Origin: Streptomyces sp. NRRL F-6492 | Lineage (GTDB): Bacteria; Actinomycetota; Actinomycetes; Streptomycetales; Streptomycetaceae | Assembly: GCF_001280125.1 (NCBI RefSeq) | Contig: NZ_LGEG01000001.1 | Location: forward strand, 1-64,000 | Reading direction: 5' to 3' | Length of the DNA stretch: 64,000 nucleotides | Shown here: positions 48,337 to 56,757 of the stretch, in pieces | How the letters are laid out: every line of letters starts with the position of its first letter | Numbering within the stretch: the first letter of the stretch is position 1 | Notes under the pieces: generated by a model | Seen by the model: the letters and a program-made list of their open reading frames with translations, nothing else | What the model was told of the DNA's origin: nothing | Databases searched by the model: none | Translations under genes and position numbers: made by a program

Positions 48337-48876
48337 CTACACGTCCCCCACGTCCCCCACGTCCCCCACGTCCCCCACGGCTGCCTCGAAGGCCTGGTGC
48401 GCCGTCTCGTCGAAGAGCACGAAGCGCACCTCCTCGACCTCGGTACGGGCCGCCCGCACCGTCTCCACGGCGATCCGGGCGCCGTCCGCCGTCGGCCAGC
48501 CGTAGATCCCGGTGGAGACGGCCGGGAAGGCGACCGTGCGCGCCCCCAACTCGTCGGCCACCCGCAGGGATTCGCGGTAGCAGGAGGCCAGCAGTTCCGA
48601 GCGGTCCTCGTCCCGCGACCAGACCGGCCCCACCGTGTGGATCACGTACCGGGCGGGCAGCCGCCCCGCCGTGGTCGCCACGGCCCGTCCGGTCGGCAGC
48701 CCCTTGCCGTAGTGCGAGCGGCGCAGTTCCCGGCAGGCGGCGAGGATCTCCGGCCCGCCCTTCCGGTGGACGGCCCCGTCGACCCCGCCGCCCCCGAGCA
48801 GCGAGGAGTTCGCGGCGTTGACCACCGCGTCCGCCGCCTCGGCGGTGATGTCCCCCCGGACGAGCACGATCCGCAT
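48337..48876 (-). CDS. Macro-domain protein (ADP-ribose binding / deacylase)
   Basis: 179 residues. MRIVLVRGDITAEAADAVVN, AANSSLLGGGGVDGAVHRKG, PARYVIHTVGPVW and VSTGIYGWP are all macro-domain segments; the NAAN and GGGGVDGAI-type loops bind ADP-ribose. Full-length MacroD-type fold, predicted O-acetyl-ADP-ribose deacetylase or ADP-ribosyl hydrolase. The C-terminus ends in repeated Gly-Asp-Val (GDVGDVGDVGDV), encoded by a GACGTGGGG tandem repeat. Confidence 0.95.
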   Translation of the reverse strand: MRIVLVRGDITAEAADAVVNAANSSLLGGGGVDGAVHRKGGPEILAACRELRRSHYGKGLPTGRAVATTAGRLPARYVIHTVGPVWSRDEDRSELLASCYRESLRVADELGARTVAFPAVSTGIYGWPTADGARIAVETVRAARTEVEEVRFVLFDETAHQAFEAAVGDVGDVGDVGDV

Positions 48877-49301
48877 CCCACACTCCCGTCTTCCGGAGGA
48901 CTCCCGGAGGAGTCCCGAAGACCTCCGGACCCTACGCCGCCCCTCGTGGAACGGCACCGCCATTACCACCCCTCCACCCCCGAACCACCTCCGGAAGACG
49001 GCGAACGGCCCGATATGCGGAGCAATGCATACGTACGGGATGACACGGGCCGAGGCGGCGTCACACGTACGGGTGGGCGTCGGAAGCCCCCGGAACGGGT
49101 ACGGGGCCGCCGTGACGACGAAGGCCGCGAATCCGGGCGAGGTCGGTCACGGCGGGTGAAATAGCCGGTGGGAAAGGTGTTTCCGGCTCTCACGGATCTG
49201 CGACGTGCGCGTGTCTAACCCCAAGCAGACGCCTAAATTGTTCAGAATGTCACTTACTGCCCCAGTTGAAACTACGAAGTTTCGTTGCCGAGGAGCGTGT
49301 C
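48877..49301. other. Divergent intergenic region, macro-domain gene and Cys-rich repeat-protein gene
   Basis: About 425 bp. Near 48893-48930 are repeated CCGGAGGA/TCCGAAGA elements. The right part is AT-richer (49220-49290), with GAAACT-ACGA-AGTTTC just before the next Shine-Dalgarno sequence. A basic 50-codon reading frame from 49014 was considered and not called. Confidence 0.5.
49268..49283. promoter_or_regulatory. Palindrome in the leader of the Cys-rich repeat-protein gene
   Basis: GAAACT-ACGA-AGTTTC, perfect 6-bp arms in an AT-rich stretch, 19 bp before the ATG. It could be an operator or a leader hairpin. Confidence 0.45.
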
Positions 49302-50699
49302 ATGCAGGTTCGCAGGTGGCTCCCTGACCAGCCCACCAGCATCGGCCGCCATGACTGGCCGGACGAGGGCGGCGAGGGAACTCATCTGCGACTGCGGGCC
49401 GGCTCCATCGTCGTACTCGACCGGCAGGCCTGGCGCGTCCTGGAGATCACCGGGTACCCCGGCGACCACTGGCCGGAGGCGTACGAGAAGGCCTGGCGCG
49501 ACCACGTGGAGCTGTGGTGGCACGCCAACGAGCTGCGGCGGGCCAACAACCAGGCGGTCAAACCGGCCCCGGAGCGCGCGGAGTTCTACAAGCGCCCGGT
49601 GGTCCTCGTGCTGCGCAACGACAACCTGCCCCGGTCCGCGCCGAAGCACTGGTGCGCCCCCGCCAGCCAGGACTGGCAGGTCCTCCCCGAGCACTACGCG
49701 GTCTGCCGCGCCTGCGGCGAACTGCCGCCCTGCCACCACGGGGAGTACCCGCGCGAGGAGGGGCCGCGCCGGCCGGAGCAGAGCGGCGGCATCCCGTTCC
49801 TGGTGCCGAAGGGCTGCTGCATGGGGTGCGCCGAACAGATCAAGCCCCGCATGCGGACGGTCCGTTTCCCGGGCCCCAACCTCTGGTACCCGGACCTGGG
49901 CGAGGACACGGCGGTCTTCCACGCGCGTTCCTCCTGCGAGGACCAGGTGGAGTGCTACCGCGCGCAGTGGCAGCAGGAGTACGAGCCGCCGGCCGTACGC
50001 CCCGGCACGTCGGCCTTCCCGGGGTTCGACCACTTCGTGCTCCCCCGGGCCCGCCAGTCCCCGCCGCAGCCCCCGCAGGGGCCGCAGGCCCAGCCCCAGG
50101 CCCCGCAGCCCCCGCAGTCCGTACAAGCGGCGCAGGTCGTGCACGCCGCGCAGGCTGTGCACGCCGCGCAGTCCCCTCAGCCCGTACAGGCGCACGTCCC
50201 GCACGCGCACGTCCCGCACGCCCAGGCCCCGCAGCCCCAGGCCCCGCTGCCGGCCTCGCACGCCCTCCTGCTGTCCACGGCCCCCCGCGCGGGGGAGGAG
50301 GCGCACGCCGCCCTCACGGCGGGGACGACGGGCTCCGGCACCTTCTCGCCCTCCTTCGAGGGCTACCGCCCGGACCCGGAGCCCTACTCCGACCCGTACC
50401 CGGCACTCGACGCCTACTCGGCGCCCGACCCGTACCCGACGCCCGACCCCTATCCGGTGTCCGACCCGTACCCGACACCCGACCCCTATCCGGTGTCCGA
50501 CTCCTACCCGGCCCCCGCCGCGGACCCGGGTCCCGCGGGTCACGCGGTCCGGGCCGCGGAGGAGCTGAGCCGCACCCTGACCGACCGCCCGGCCTTCCAC
50601 AACGCGGAGCAGGCGGCCCGCGTCATCGAGGAACTCACGGCGGCCGTGCGCAACATCGCGCTCTGCCTCAACAACCCCCCGGCCCGCAACCACTCCTGA
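49302..50699 (+). CDS. Cys-rich protein of unknown function with repeat-rich C-terminal half
   Basis: 465 residues. The N-terminal about 230 residues form a compact domain starting MQVRRWLPDQPTSIGRHDW. It has cysteine motifs CRACGELPPCHHGEYP and KGCCMGCAEQIKPR, suggestive of zinc binding, and the aromatic segment WYPDLGEDTAVFHARSSCED. The C-terminal half is disordered and repetitive: Gln/Pro-rich, VHAAQ and VPHA repeats, then DPYP units (PTPDPYPVSDPYP). It ends in a helix (FHNAEQAARVIEELTAAVRN). ATG with GAGGAG. Conserved in streptomycetes as far as I recall; no named family. Confidence 0.75.
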   Translation: MQVRRWLPDQPTSIGRHDWPDEGGEGTHLRLRAGSIVVLDRQAWRVLEITGYPGDHWPEAYEKAWRDHVELWWHANELRRANNQAVKPAPERAEFYKRPVVLVLRNDNLPRSAPKHWCAPASQDWQVLPEHYAVCRACGELPPCHHGEYPREEGPRRPEQSGGIPFLVPKGCCMGCAEQIKPRMRTVRFPGPNLWYPDLGEDTAVFHARSSCEDQVECYRAQWQQEYEPPAVRPGTSAFPGFDHFVLPRARQSPPQPPQGPQAQPQAPQPPQSVQAAQVVHAAQAVHAAQSPQPVQAHVPHAHVPHAQAPQPQAPLPASHALLLSTAPRAGEEAHAALTAGTTGSGTFSPSFEGYRPDPEPYSDPYPALDAYSAPDPYPTPDPYPVSDPYPTPDPYPVSDSYPAPAADPGPAGHAVRAAEELSRTLTDRPAFHNAEQAARVIEELTAAVRNIALCLNNPPARNHS

Positions 50700-50728
50700 C
50701 CCCGCCCCGCCACGGCCCCCGGGACGCA

Positions 50729-50768
50729 CGAAGGTCCCCGACCGGTTCCTCCCGGTCGGGGACCTTCG
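50729..50768. terminator. Bidirectional terminator between the repeat-protein gene and tRNA-Ser(UGA)
   Basis: Stem CGAAGGTCCCCGACCGG / CCGGTCGGGGACCTTCG, 17 bp, serving the + gene and the minus-strand tRNA. Confidence 0.93.
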
Positions 50769-50775
50769 CCATCGG

Positions 50776-50862
50776 CGGTGGGTGTGGGATTTGAACCCAC
50801 GGTGACATCGCTGCCACGACGGTTTTCAAGACCGTTCCCTTAGGCCGCTCGGGCAACCCACC
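50776..50862 (-). tRNA. tRNA-Ser (anticodon UGA)
   Basis: Acceptor GGTGGGT/ACCCACA-type with ACCCACC on the + strand, anticodon loop CTTGAAAA, long variable arm, T-loop GGTTCAAATCC, discriminator G. CCA is not encoded. Confidence 0.95.
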
Positions 50863-51032
50863 CTCGCCCCGCCTCACCTGCTGCGGAGCGGCTACAGCCT
50901 ACCGGCTGAGCGCCCCGGACAGGGAAGTCCGACCACAGGTCGGCCTCGGCGGTCTCGGCGCGTCCGGTCTGCGGCGGGTGCCCCGACGCATGCGCCGCCG
51001 CCGTGCGGAGGCGCTCGCGGCTCCGGCCCCCC

Positions 51033-53552
51033 CTAGGAGTCCAGGTCGAAATCCGCCTCCTCCCCGGAGAGCCGGTCCTCGAGCCGCTTCACCTCCTCCC
51101 CCAGCTCGACCAGCCGGGAACCGGACATCGTGACGCTCTCCACCAGCCCGCGCAGCGCGTCGCGCTTGATCGACAGGTGTACGGGGCGGCCGGGGTTGCG
51201 GAACGTGCCGGCGTAGTCGAGTGCCCGCTCGTAGTCCTGCGCCATGATGGCGAGCCGTGCCCTGAGTCCCGCTCTGATGTCGTGCTTCTGCTGCTTGTAG
51301 CTGCGGTCCAGCCGGTCCAGCGTCGCCTCGGCCTCGGCACGGCGGGAGGTGAGGATCGCGCACCAGGCGTAGTTCGCCAGGACCTCGAACGGGGGGTGGG
51401 CGGACTTCTCGACGGCCATCTTCGCGAACTCGTAGGCGGACTCGTAGGAGCCGAAGGCGTACTCGACCCGCGAAGTGCGATGGCAGACGTAGATGTCGCT
51501 CTCGATGTCGGCGAGCCGGAACAGCAGCCGCCTGGCCGTCTCCCGGTCCCGGCGCAGGCAGGCGATCTGGATCTTCAGGTCGACGAGGAACTTGTTGTCC
51601 GGCTGCTTCTCCTGCGCGATCGAGATGTGCTCGTTGGCCTTGTCCAGGTCACGGAGCCGCAGGTAGCAGTCGGCCATGTCCCGGTGGATCGCCATGCCTC
51701 CCCGGCCGTGGGCCAGGGCCTTGTCGTAGTGGCCCAGCGCCTGGCGGTGATCGCCGCGGTGGCGCTCGAGGAACCCGAGCAGGTAGAAGGCGTCGCGGAC
51801 CTGGCTCCGGCGCTTGAACTCCGCGATGTGCTCCTGCGCCTCGTCGTACTCGCTCAGCTTCACCAGGGACTGGATCAGCAGGGTGCGGGCCTGGTGGAGG
51901 TCGGGGTGGCTGCTCACCACGACGCGCGCCGTCTCGGCGGCGCGCTCGTAGTCGTGGGTCTGGTGGTAGTACTGCTCGGCGAGTTTCACCCAGTCCGCGG
52001 CTATGGCGTAGGCCCGCCGCGTCGACTCCTTGCCCGCCAGGCTGAACGCCCGGAAGAGCGTGCGCTGCAGGGACAGGTAGTCGGCCTCGTTCTCGGACGT
52101 GGAGAGGAACCTGTCGAGCCGCGAGGCGACCGCGGCGTACTCGCTCGTGTCGCAGGCGCCGTACTCGCGCCCGATCGCCCCGGTCGCGGGACCCGCCACC
52201 TCGTACCAGCCGGCGTCGGTCGGGACGATCAGGGACAGGTCGATGAGGTGGACCAGCGCCGTGACGATCTCCTCCTCCGAAGCCTTGAGCACCTCCTGCA
52301 GGACGGGGAGGGGCAGTGGGCTGTTCGCGCCCACGATGCGCAGGATCTTGCGTTCGACCGCGCTGACCAGGTTGTCCCGCAGGTAGCGGACGAACGGGGC
52401 CGCGTTGAAGTCGGACAGGAGCCGGTTGCGTTCCCAGAGGTCGGGCCCGTACGCCTTGACGAGTTCGAGGGCGTACGTGACGGACGGGGGATATCCCCGC
52501 ACCGCGGAGGTGACCTTCCGGACGGTGTCGTTCCGGATCTCCATGCCCCGGGACTTCGCCATCAGCGCGACCAGCCGGCTGATCTCGGAGTCGCTCAGCT
52601 CGTGGAGCTGGATGACGGGCAGGGACACGCCGCGGATGACGAGCGGTTCCCGGGCGGGCCGCCGGTTGGTGAGCAGAGCGGCCAGGATGTCCGGGTGCTT
52701 GCTCAACGACTCGATGACGTCGAGCACATAGGCCGCGATGTTGCCGTCGTTGTCCAGGAGCCCTCCGGCGTCGTTGAGGACCGGCATCTCCCGGTACCGG
52801 GCGATCTCGGCGAACTTGGCCAGGACGAGGCTCCGGGCCTCCTGGTCGTGGAGCGCGGCGATCTCGTGCACACGGGCCAGCGACCGTTCGGGCGTCTCGG
52901 GCGGATCGACCTGGGCGGAGAGCTTCACGGCCAGGTTCTGGACGGTGTCTCCCGGTTCGATGTCGATGACCACCAGGCGTTCGAGCCCCAGTGACTCACG
53001 GACCATCTTCGTCAGCGCGGACTTCTTGCCGATTCCCGTCAGGCCCGTCACGCAGACGACCTGGGCCGAGGAGGACGGTCCGGGCGTCGTGTAGGCGTCC
53101 TGCAGTTCGGCGATCTCGTTCGACCTGCCCACGAAGAGGGTGCTCTGGCTCTGCCGCACGAGGTCGTCCAGCAGCCCGTTGATCCTCCGGACCACGGGCG
53201 GGGCCGCGGTGGCGGCCATGTACTTGGAGCGGCGCAGCCATTCCGGTAAGTCGTCCGCCGTGATCCGCTGGTCCAGACAGACCACCAGGGAGTTCTTGAG
53301 GCGTCCCATCGCGGCGTGGAAACGGGCCTCCTGCGTCTCGTGCGTCACCCAGGGGGAGGCGAGGGACTCCTTGGTGAGGAAGAGGACGAAGAGCGCGGAT
53401 TCCCTGAGCGCGTCGTCTATGGAGGAGAGGATGTCCGCCCCGGAGGAGAAGGACTGGTGGTCGATGGTCACGAACGGACGCCCGATGCGGCTCGCCACCT
53501 CCCGCACGAAGCCCGCGTCCTGAGTCGAGTAGGAAAAGAAAGCCTTGATCAT
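51033..53552 (-). CDS. TIR-STAND NTPase-TPR protein, candidate single-gene defence/NADase sensor
   Basis: 839 residues. TIR domain (1-about 135): MIKAFFSYSTQDAGFVREVA, then LASPWVTHETQEA with Trp68 and Glu72, the position of the catalytic NADase glutamate. STAND NTPase (about 140-420): Walker A GLTGIGKKS at 170-178, Walker-B-like VLNDAGGLLDND and sensor ALLTNRRP. A winged-helix-like region follows, then about eight TPR-like helical hairpins (about 520-800; for example ALGHYDKALAHGRGGMAIHR). Leu102 is encoded by TTA (53249-53247), so translation probably needs bldA tRNA. No membrane segment. It ends 170 bp from tRNA-Ser(UGA). No partner gene is visible, so it appears self-contained. Confidence 0.88.
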   Translation of the reverse strand: MIKAFFSYSTQDAGFVREVASRIGRPFVTIDHQSFSSGADILSSIDDALRESALFVLFLTKESLASPWVTHETQEARFHAAMGRLKNSLVVCLDQRITADDLPEWLRRSKYMAATAAPPVVRRINGLLDDLVRQSQSTLFVGRSNEIAELQDAYTTPGPSSSAQVVCVTGLTGIGKKSALTKMVRESLGLERLVVIDIEPGDTVQNLAVKLSAQVDPPETPERSLARVHEIAALHDQEARSLVLAKFAEIARYREMPVLNDAGGLLDNDGNIAAYVLDVIESLSKHPDILAALLTNRRPAREPLVIRGVSLPVIQLHELSDSEISRLVALMAKSRGMEIRNDTVRKVTSAVRGYPPSVTYALELVKAYGPDLWERNRLLSDFNAAPFVRYLRDNLVSAVERKILRIVGANSPLPLPVLQEVLKASEEEIVTALVHLIDLSLIVPTDAGWYEVAGPATGAIGREYGACDTSEYAAVASRLDRFLSTSENEADYLSLQRTLFRAFSLAGKESTRRAYAIAADWVKLAEQYYHQTHDYERAAETARVVVSSHPDLHQARTLLIQSLVKLSEYDEAQEHIAEFKRRSQVRDAFYLLGFLERHRGDHRQALGHYDKALAHGRGGMAIHRDMADCYLRLRDLDKANEHISIAQEKQPDNKFLVDLKIQIACLRRDRETARRLLFRLADIESDIYVCHRTSRVEYAFGSYESAYEFAKMAVEKSAHPPFEVLANYAWCAILTSRRAEAEATLDRLDRSYKQQKHDIRAGLRARLAIMAQDYERALDYAGTFRNPGRPVHLSIKRDALRGLVESVTMSGSRLVELGEEVKRLEDRLSGEEADFDLDS

Positions 53553-53893
53553 CCCGCCTCGGCACCCCTCGTCCGAAAAGGAAAGCTCTCGAAAACACGG
53601 ATCGGATCCGCGGCCACGGCCGCGTCCCCCATGGCCTCGGCCTTGCGGCTCCGGCCTTCGTCCTCACGTGACGGCATCGCGGTGAACCCTGGAAATCGTA
53701 CTGACCACGGGCGGGATCAGTAAGACCCTTGCTCTCCGGTGGAATGGGGCCACGGGGGGCGGGTGGACGTCCTGGGGCGGCACCCCATGCCGAAGGGGCT
53801 GCCGATCCGCTCGGCAGCCCCTCTCACGGACGCGGTGCCGGCGGGCCGGCAGGGGCGTGAGGGACCCGGGACGCGTCCGGCGCCCGACACGCC
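53553..53893. other. Intergenic region between the TIR gene and the HtrA-like gene
   Basis: About 340 bp without a gene. It contains the TIR gene promoter region (AT-richer at 53560-53600) and a hairpin at 53795-53821. Confidence 0.5.
53795..53821 (-). terminator. Terminator of the HtrA-like protease gene
   Basis: 11-bp stem GGGGCTGCCGA / TCGGCAGCCCC with a 5-nt loop, downstream of the protease gene on the minus strand. Confidence 0.88.
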
Positions 53894-55348
53894 CTAGCTG
53901 TCGCCGGTGCGCTCGCCCAGGACGACCGTGGTCTCGACGGACCTGCCGTCGCGCTCGTAGGTGACCTCCACCGAGTCGCCCGGCTTGTGGGTCCAGATCT
54001 CGCTGATGAGGGTGGGGCCGCTGTCGATCTGGTGGCCGCCGAAGCCGGTGATCACGTCGCCCGGCTTCAGGCCCGCCTTCGCCGCGGGGCCGTTCGGGGT
54101 GACCGAGGGGGTGTCCCCGGTGCCCCGCGCGGCGATCTCGGCGCCCTCGCCCTTGTCGTTCATGTTCACGGTCGCGCCGATCACCGGGTAGACCGGCTTG
54201 CCCGTCTTGATCAGCTGCTGGGCGACGTTCTTCGCCTGGTTGACCGGGATCGCGAAGCCGAGGCCGATCGAGCCCGCCTGGGACTGGCCGAAGCCGCCGC
54301 TGGTGGACTGGATGGCCGAGTTGATGCCGATCACCGCGCCGCTCGCGTCGAGCAGCGGGCCGCCGGAGTTGCCCGGGTTGATCGAGGCGTCCGTCTGCAG
54401 GGCGCTCATGTACGAGCTGCTGCCGCCGGATCCGTCGCCCGAGGCGACCGGACGGTTCTTGGCGCTGATGATGCCGGTCGTCACCGTGTTCGACAGGCCG
54501 AACGGGGCTCCGATCGCGATCGTGGAGTCCCCGACCGCCACCTTGTCCGAGTCGCCCAGCGGGAGCGGTTCGAGGCCCTTCGGGGGGTTCTTGAGCTTCA
54601 GTACCGCCACGTCGTAGCCCTCGGCCCGGCCGACGACCTCCGCGTCGTACGACTTGCCGTCGGAGAAGGTCACGGAGAGCTTGCCGCCGTCCGCCGCCGA
54701 CGCCACCACGTGGTTGTTGGTGACGATGTGGCCCTCCTGGTCGTACACGAAGCCCGTGCCCGTGCCGCCCTCGCCCTGGGAGCCGCCCGACTTCGCCTGG
54801 ATGGTGCCCACGCTCGGCAGCGCCTTCGCCGCGACCGCCGCGACCGTCCCCGGGTCGCGCTTGAAGGAGGCCGGGGAATCGCCCGAGGAGACGGTGGTCG
54901 ACCCGATGCCGTCGTCGCCCCGCTCGGCCGCCCAGTAGCCGATGCCGCCGCCGACGCCGCCCGCGACGAGCGCCGCCACCAGGACGGCCGCCACGAGACC
55001 GCCGGTCCGCCGGCGCGGCGCGGCGGGAGCGGGGGGCACGGGCTCGTGCGGGGCGCCCCAGGAGGGGACGGTCGGCGGGGGCGGCGGCCAGCCGCCCGCC
55101 GGGTCCGCGGGGGCGGCGTGAGCCGCGTGGTGCGGGCCGGGAGCCGCGTGGGCCGCCTGGACCGTCGGGGTTTCCCGGGTCGCCGGGGCTTCCCGCGCGC
55201 TCGTGTCCGCCGGGTGCGCCGCGGCCGGCTCGGGGGACGGGACCGGGGCCGGGGCCGGGGGGGCCGACGGGGGTACGGGAGGCGTCGGAGGGACGGACGG
55301 AGCAGCCGGATCCCCCGGAACCGCCTTGCCCTCGTTCTCGGTGCTCAC
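53894..55348 (-). CDS. HtrA/DegP-type membrane-anchored serine protease with PDZ domain
   Basis: 484 residues. A 110-residue cytosolic Pro/Ala-rich segment, one membrane helix (GLVAAVLVAALVAGGVGGGI, about 117-137), then a trypsin-fold protease outside the membrane. Catalytic residues lie in IVTNNHVVAS (His), YDVAVLKLKN (Asp) and INPGNSGGPLL (Ser). A C-terminal PDZ domain (GPAAKAGLKPGDVITGFGGH) follows. All three catalytic residues are present. Role: quality control of misfolded extracytoplasmic proteins. GTG start with AGGAGAG; the 5' leader carries a 9-bp repeat array. Confidence 0.95.
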   Translation of the reverse strand: MSTENEGKAVPGDPAAPSVPPTPPVPPSAPPAPAPVPSPEPAAAHPADTSAREAPATRETPTVQAAHAAPGPHHAAHAAPADPAGGWPPPPPTVPSWGAPHEPVPPAPAAPRRRTGGLVAAVLVAALVAGGVGGGIGYWAAERGDDGIGSTTVSSGDSPASFKRDPGTVAAVAAKALPSVGTIQAKSGGSQGEGGTGTGFVYDQEGHIVTNNHVVASAADGGKLSVTFSDGKSYDAEVVGRAEGYDVAVLKLKNPPKGLEPLPLGDSDKVAVGDSTIAIGAPFGLSNTVTTGIISAKNRPVASGDGSGGSSSYMSALQTDASINPGNSGGPLLDASGAVIGINSAIQSTSGGFGQSQAGSIGLGFAIPVNQAKNVAQQLIKTGKPVYPVIGATVNMNDKGEGAEIAARGTGDTPSVTPNGPAAKAGLKPGDVITGFGGHQIDSGPTLISEIWTHKPGDSVEVTYERDGRSVETTVVLGERTGDS

Positions 55349-55362
55349 AGCTCGCTCTCCTC

Positions 55363-55407
55363 GTTGACTGCGTTAACTGCGTTGACTGCGTTGACTGCGT
55401 TGACTGG
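55363..55407. repeat. 9-bp tandem repeat in the protease leader, about five copies
   Basis: GTTGACTGC units at 55363, 55372 (GTTAACTGC), 55381, 55390 and 55399, then degenerate units. Each carries TTGACT on the + strand. They lie 15-60 bp upstream of the HtrA-like start. Confidence 0.93.
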
Positions 55408-55671
55408 CGTGACTGGCGTGGACTGCGTGGACTTCTCGACTGTTCGACTGCTCGACCGGTCGGGCTGCTCGGACCGCGTGGACCGCTTCGGTCGCCTGCC
55501 CGCGTTCGGCCGCGGGTACCCGCGGGTACCCGACATCCGAACGACACGCGCCCGCGTATGACCGTTCCCGGCCGCGTGAGGTTGTGGTCGCTCCGGCTCC
55601 AGGGTGCTGCGACCAGCTTTTCCCACCGGACGTCAGGCCGCTGTAAGGCGGAGCTGTGCATTCGCACTCCA

Positions 55672-55685
55672 TCCTTTATAAAGGA
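55672..55685. promoter_or_regulatory. Perfect AT-rich palindrome before the GDPD gene
   Basis: TCCTTTATAAAGGA, 14 bp, 56 bp upstream of the GTG at 55741. Its central TTTATAAA is very unusual in this GC-rich context and may be an operator or part of the promoter. Confidence 0.5.
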
Positions 55686-55740
55686 CAGAACGGACAGCCT
55701 CGGTGTGCTCGCCACGCCCCGCCAATGGCACCATGACGCG

Positions 55741-56562
55741 GTGACTCACGCACGGCAGCAACCGAACCGCGCCCCCGTCCAGGTCGTCGCCCACCGCGGA
55801 GCGTCCGAGGACGTACCGGAACACACCCTGGCCGCCTATGTGAAGGCCATCGAGGACGGCGCCGACGCCCTGGAGTGCGACGTCCGGCTCACCGCCGACG
55901 GACACCTGGTCTGTGTGCACGACCGGCGCGTCGACCGTACCTCCAACGGCCGCGGGGCCGTCTCCACCCTCGAGCTCGCCGCCCTCGCCGAGCTCGACTT
56001 CGGCACCTGGAAGGGCCGGGGCGAGTCGGCGGAGAGCCCCGACCGGCGGTCCCCCGGCTCCACCTCCGTCCTCACCCTGGAACGCCTCCTGGAGCTGGTC
56101 TCCGACACCGGGCGCCGGGTCGAGCTGGCGATCGAGACCAAGCACCCCACGCGCTGGGCGGGCCAGGTCGAGGAGCGCCTGCTCCAGCTCCTGAAGAAAT
56201 TCGACCTCCACGCGCCCGCGTCCCCCGAGGACTCCCCCGTACGCGTCATGAGCTTCTCGGCCCGCTCCCTGCACCGGATCGCCGCCGCCGCGCCGACCCT
56301 GCCCACCGTCTCCCTCGCCCAGTTCGTCTCGCCCCGGCTGCGCGACGGGCGGCTCCCCGCGGGCGCGCGCATCGCGGGCCCCTCCATCCGGATCGTCCGG
56401 CACAATCCCGCGGTGATCCTGCGGCTCCAGAAGGCCGGGCACCAGGTCCACGTCTGGACGGTGGACGAGCCCGAGGACGTCGAGCTCTGCGAGCGTCTTG
56501 GCGTGGACGCGATCATCACCAACCGCCCGAAGCAGGTACTGGACCAGCTGGGCCGCGGCTGA
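55741..56562 (+). CDS. Glycerophosphodiester phosphodiesterase family protein
   Basis: 273 residues from GTG 55741. The GDPD motif is intact: VVAHRGASEDVPEHTLAAYV (His/Arg), ADALECDVRLTADGHLVCVH and HDRRVDRTSNGRG carry the metal and catalytic residues, with a later LAIETKHPTRW and HVWTVDEPEDVELCERLGVD. Hydrolyses glycerophosphodiesters to glycerol-3-phosphate and an alcohol. No signal peptide, so intracellular. Upstream in-frame codons are repeat or leader translation, so the later start is preferred. Confidence 0.92.
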   Translation: MTHARQQPNRAPVQVVAHRGASEDVPEHTLAAYVKAIEDGADALECDVRLTADGHLVCVHDRRVDRTSNGRGAVSTLELAALAELDFGTWKGRGESAESPDRRSPGSTSVLTLERLLELVSDTGRRVELAIETKHPTRWAGQVEERLLQLLKKFDLHAPASPEDSPVRVMSFSARSLHRIAAAAPTLPTVSLAQFVSPRLRDGRLPAGARIAGPSIRIVRHNPAVILRLQKAGHQVHVWTVDEPEDVELCERLGVDAIITNRPKQVLDQLGRG

Positions 56563-56757
56563 TCCCCTTCCTTTTCCTCACTTCCGCCCCATCCGTCACA
56601 GGAGACAAAGGGAGCAACACGGGTTACAGGGTGTGCACCGGCGCGTTCCGTCCGTACGCGATCGTCACGAGTGCCTCATCCCACGCCGATTGGCCGGTTT
56701 CCGGTCCAGGTCATCGGGGCATTCACACCGTGGCGTGGGGCAAAGGAGGTCTCGGGG

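Larger units (their letters stand above)
55349..55740. other. Divergent intergenic region with repeats and palindrome
   Basis: Between the HtrA-like gene and the GDPD gene. It holds the 9-bp repeat at 55363-55407, degenerate TCGACTG repeats to about 55470, and the perfect palindrome TCCTTTATAAAGGA at 55672-55685. Confidence 0.55.

Noticed and set aside
49014..49164. Basic 49-codon + frame in the divergent region after the macro-domain gene
   Set aside because: Weak ribosome-binding site, Arg-rich shadow-like composition, no homologue I recognise.
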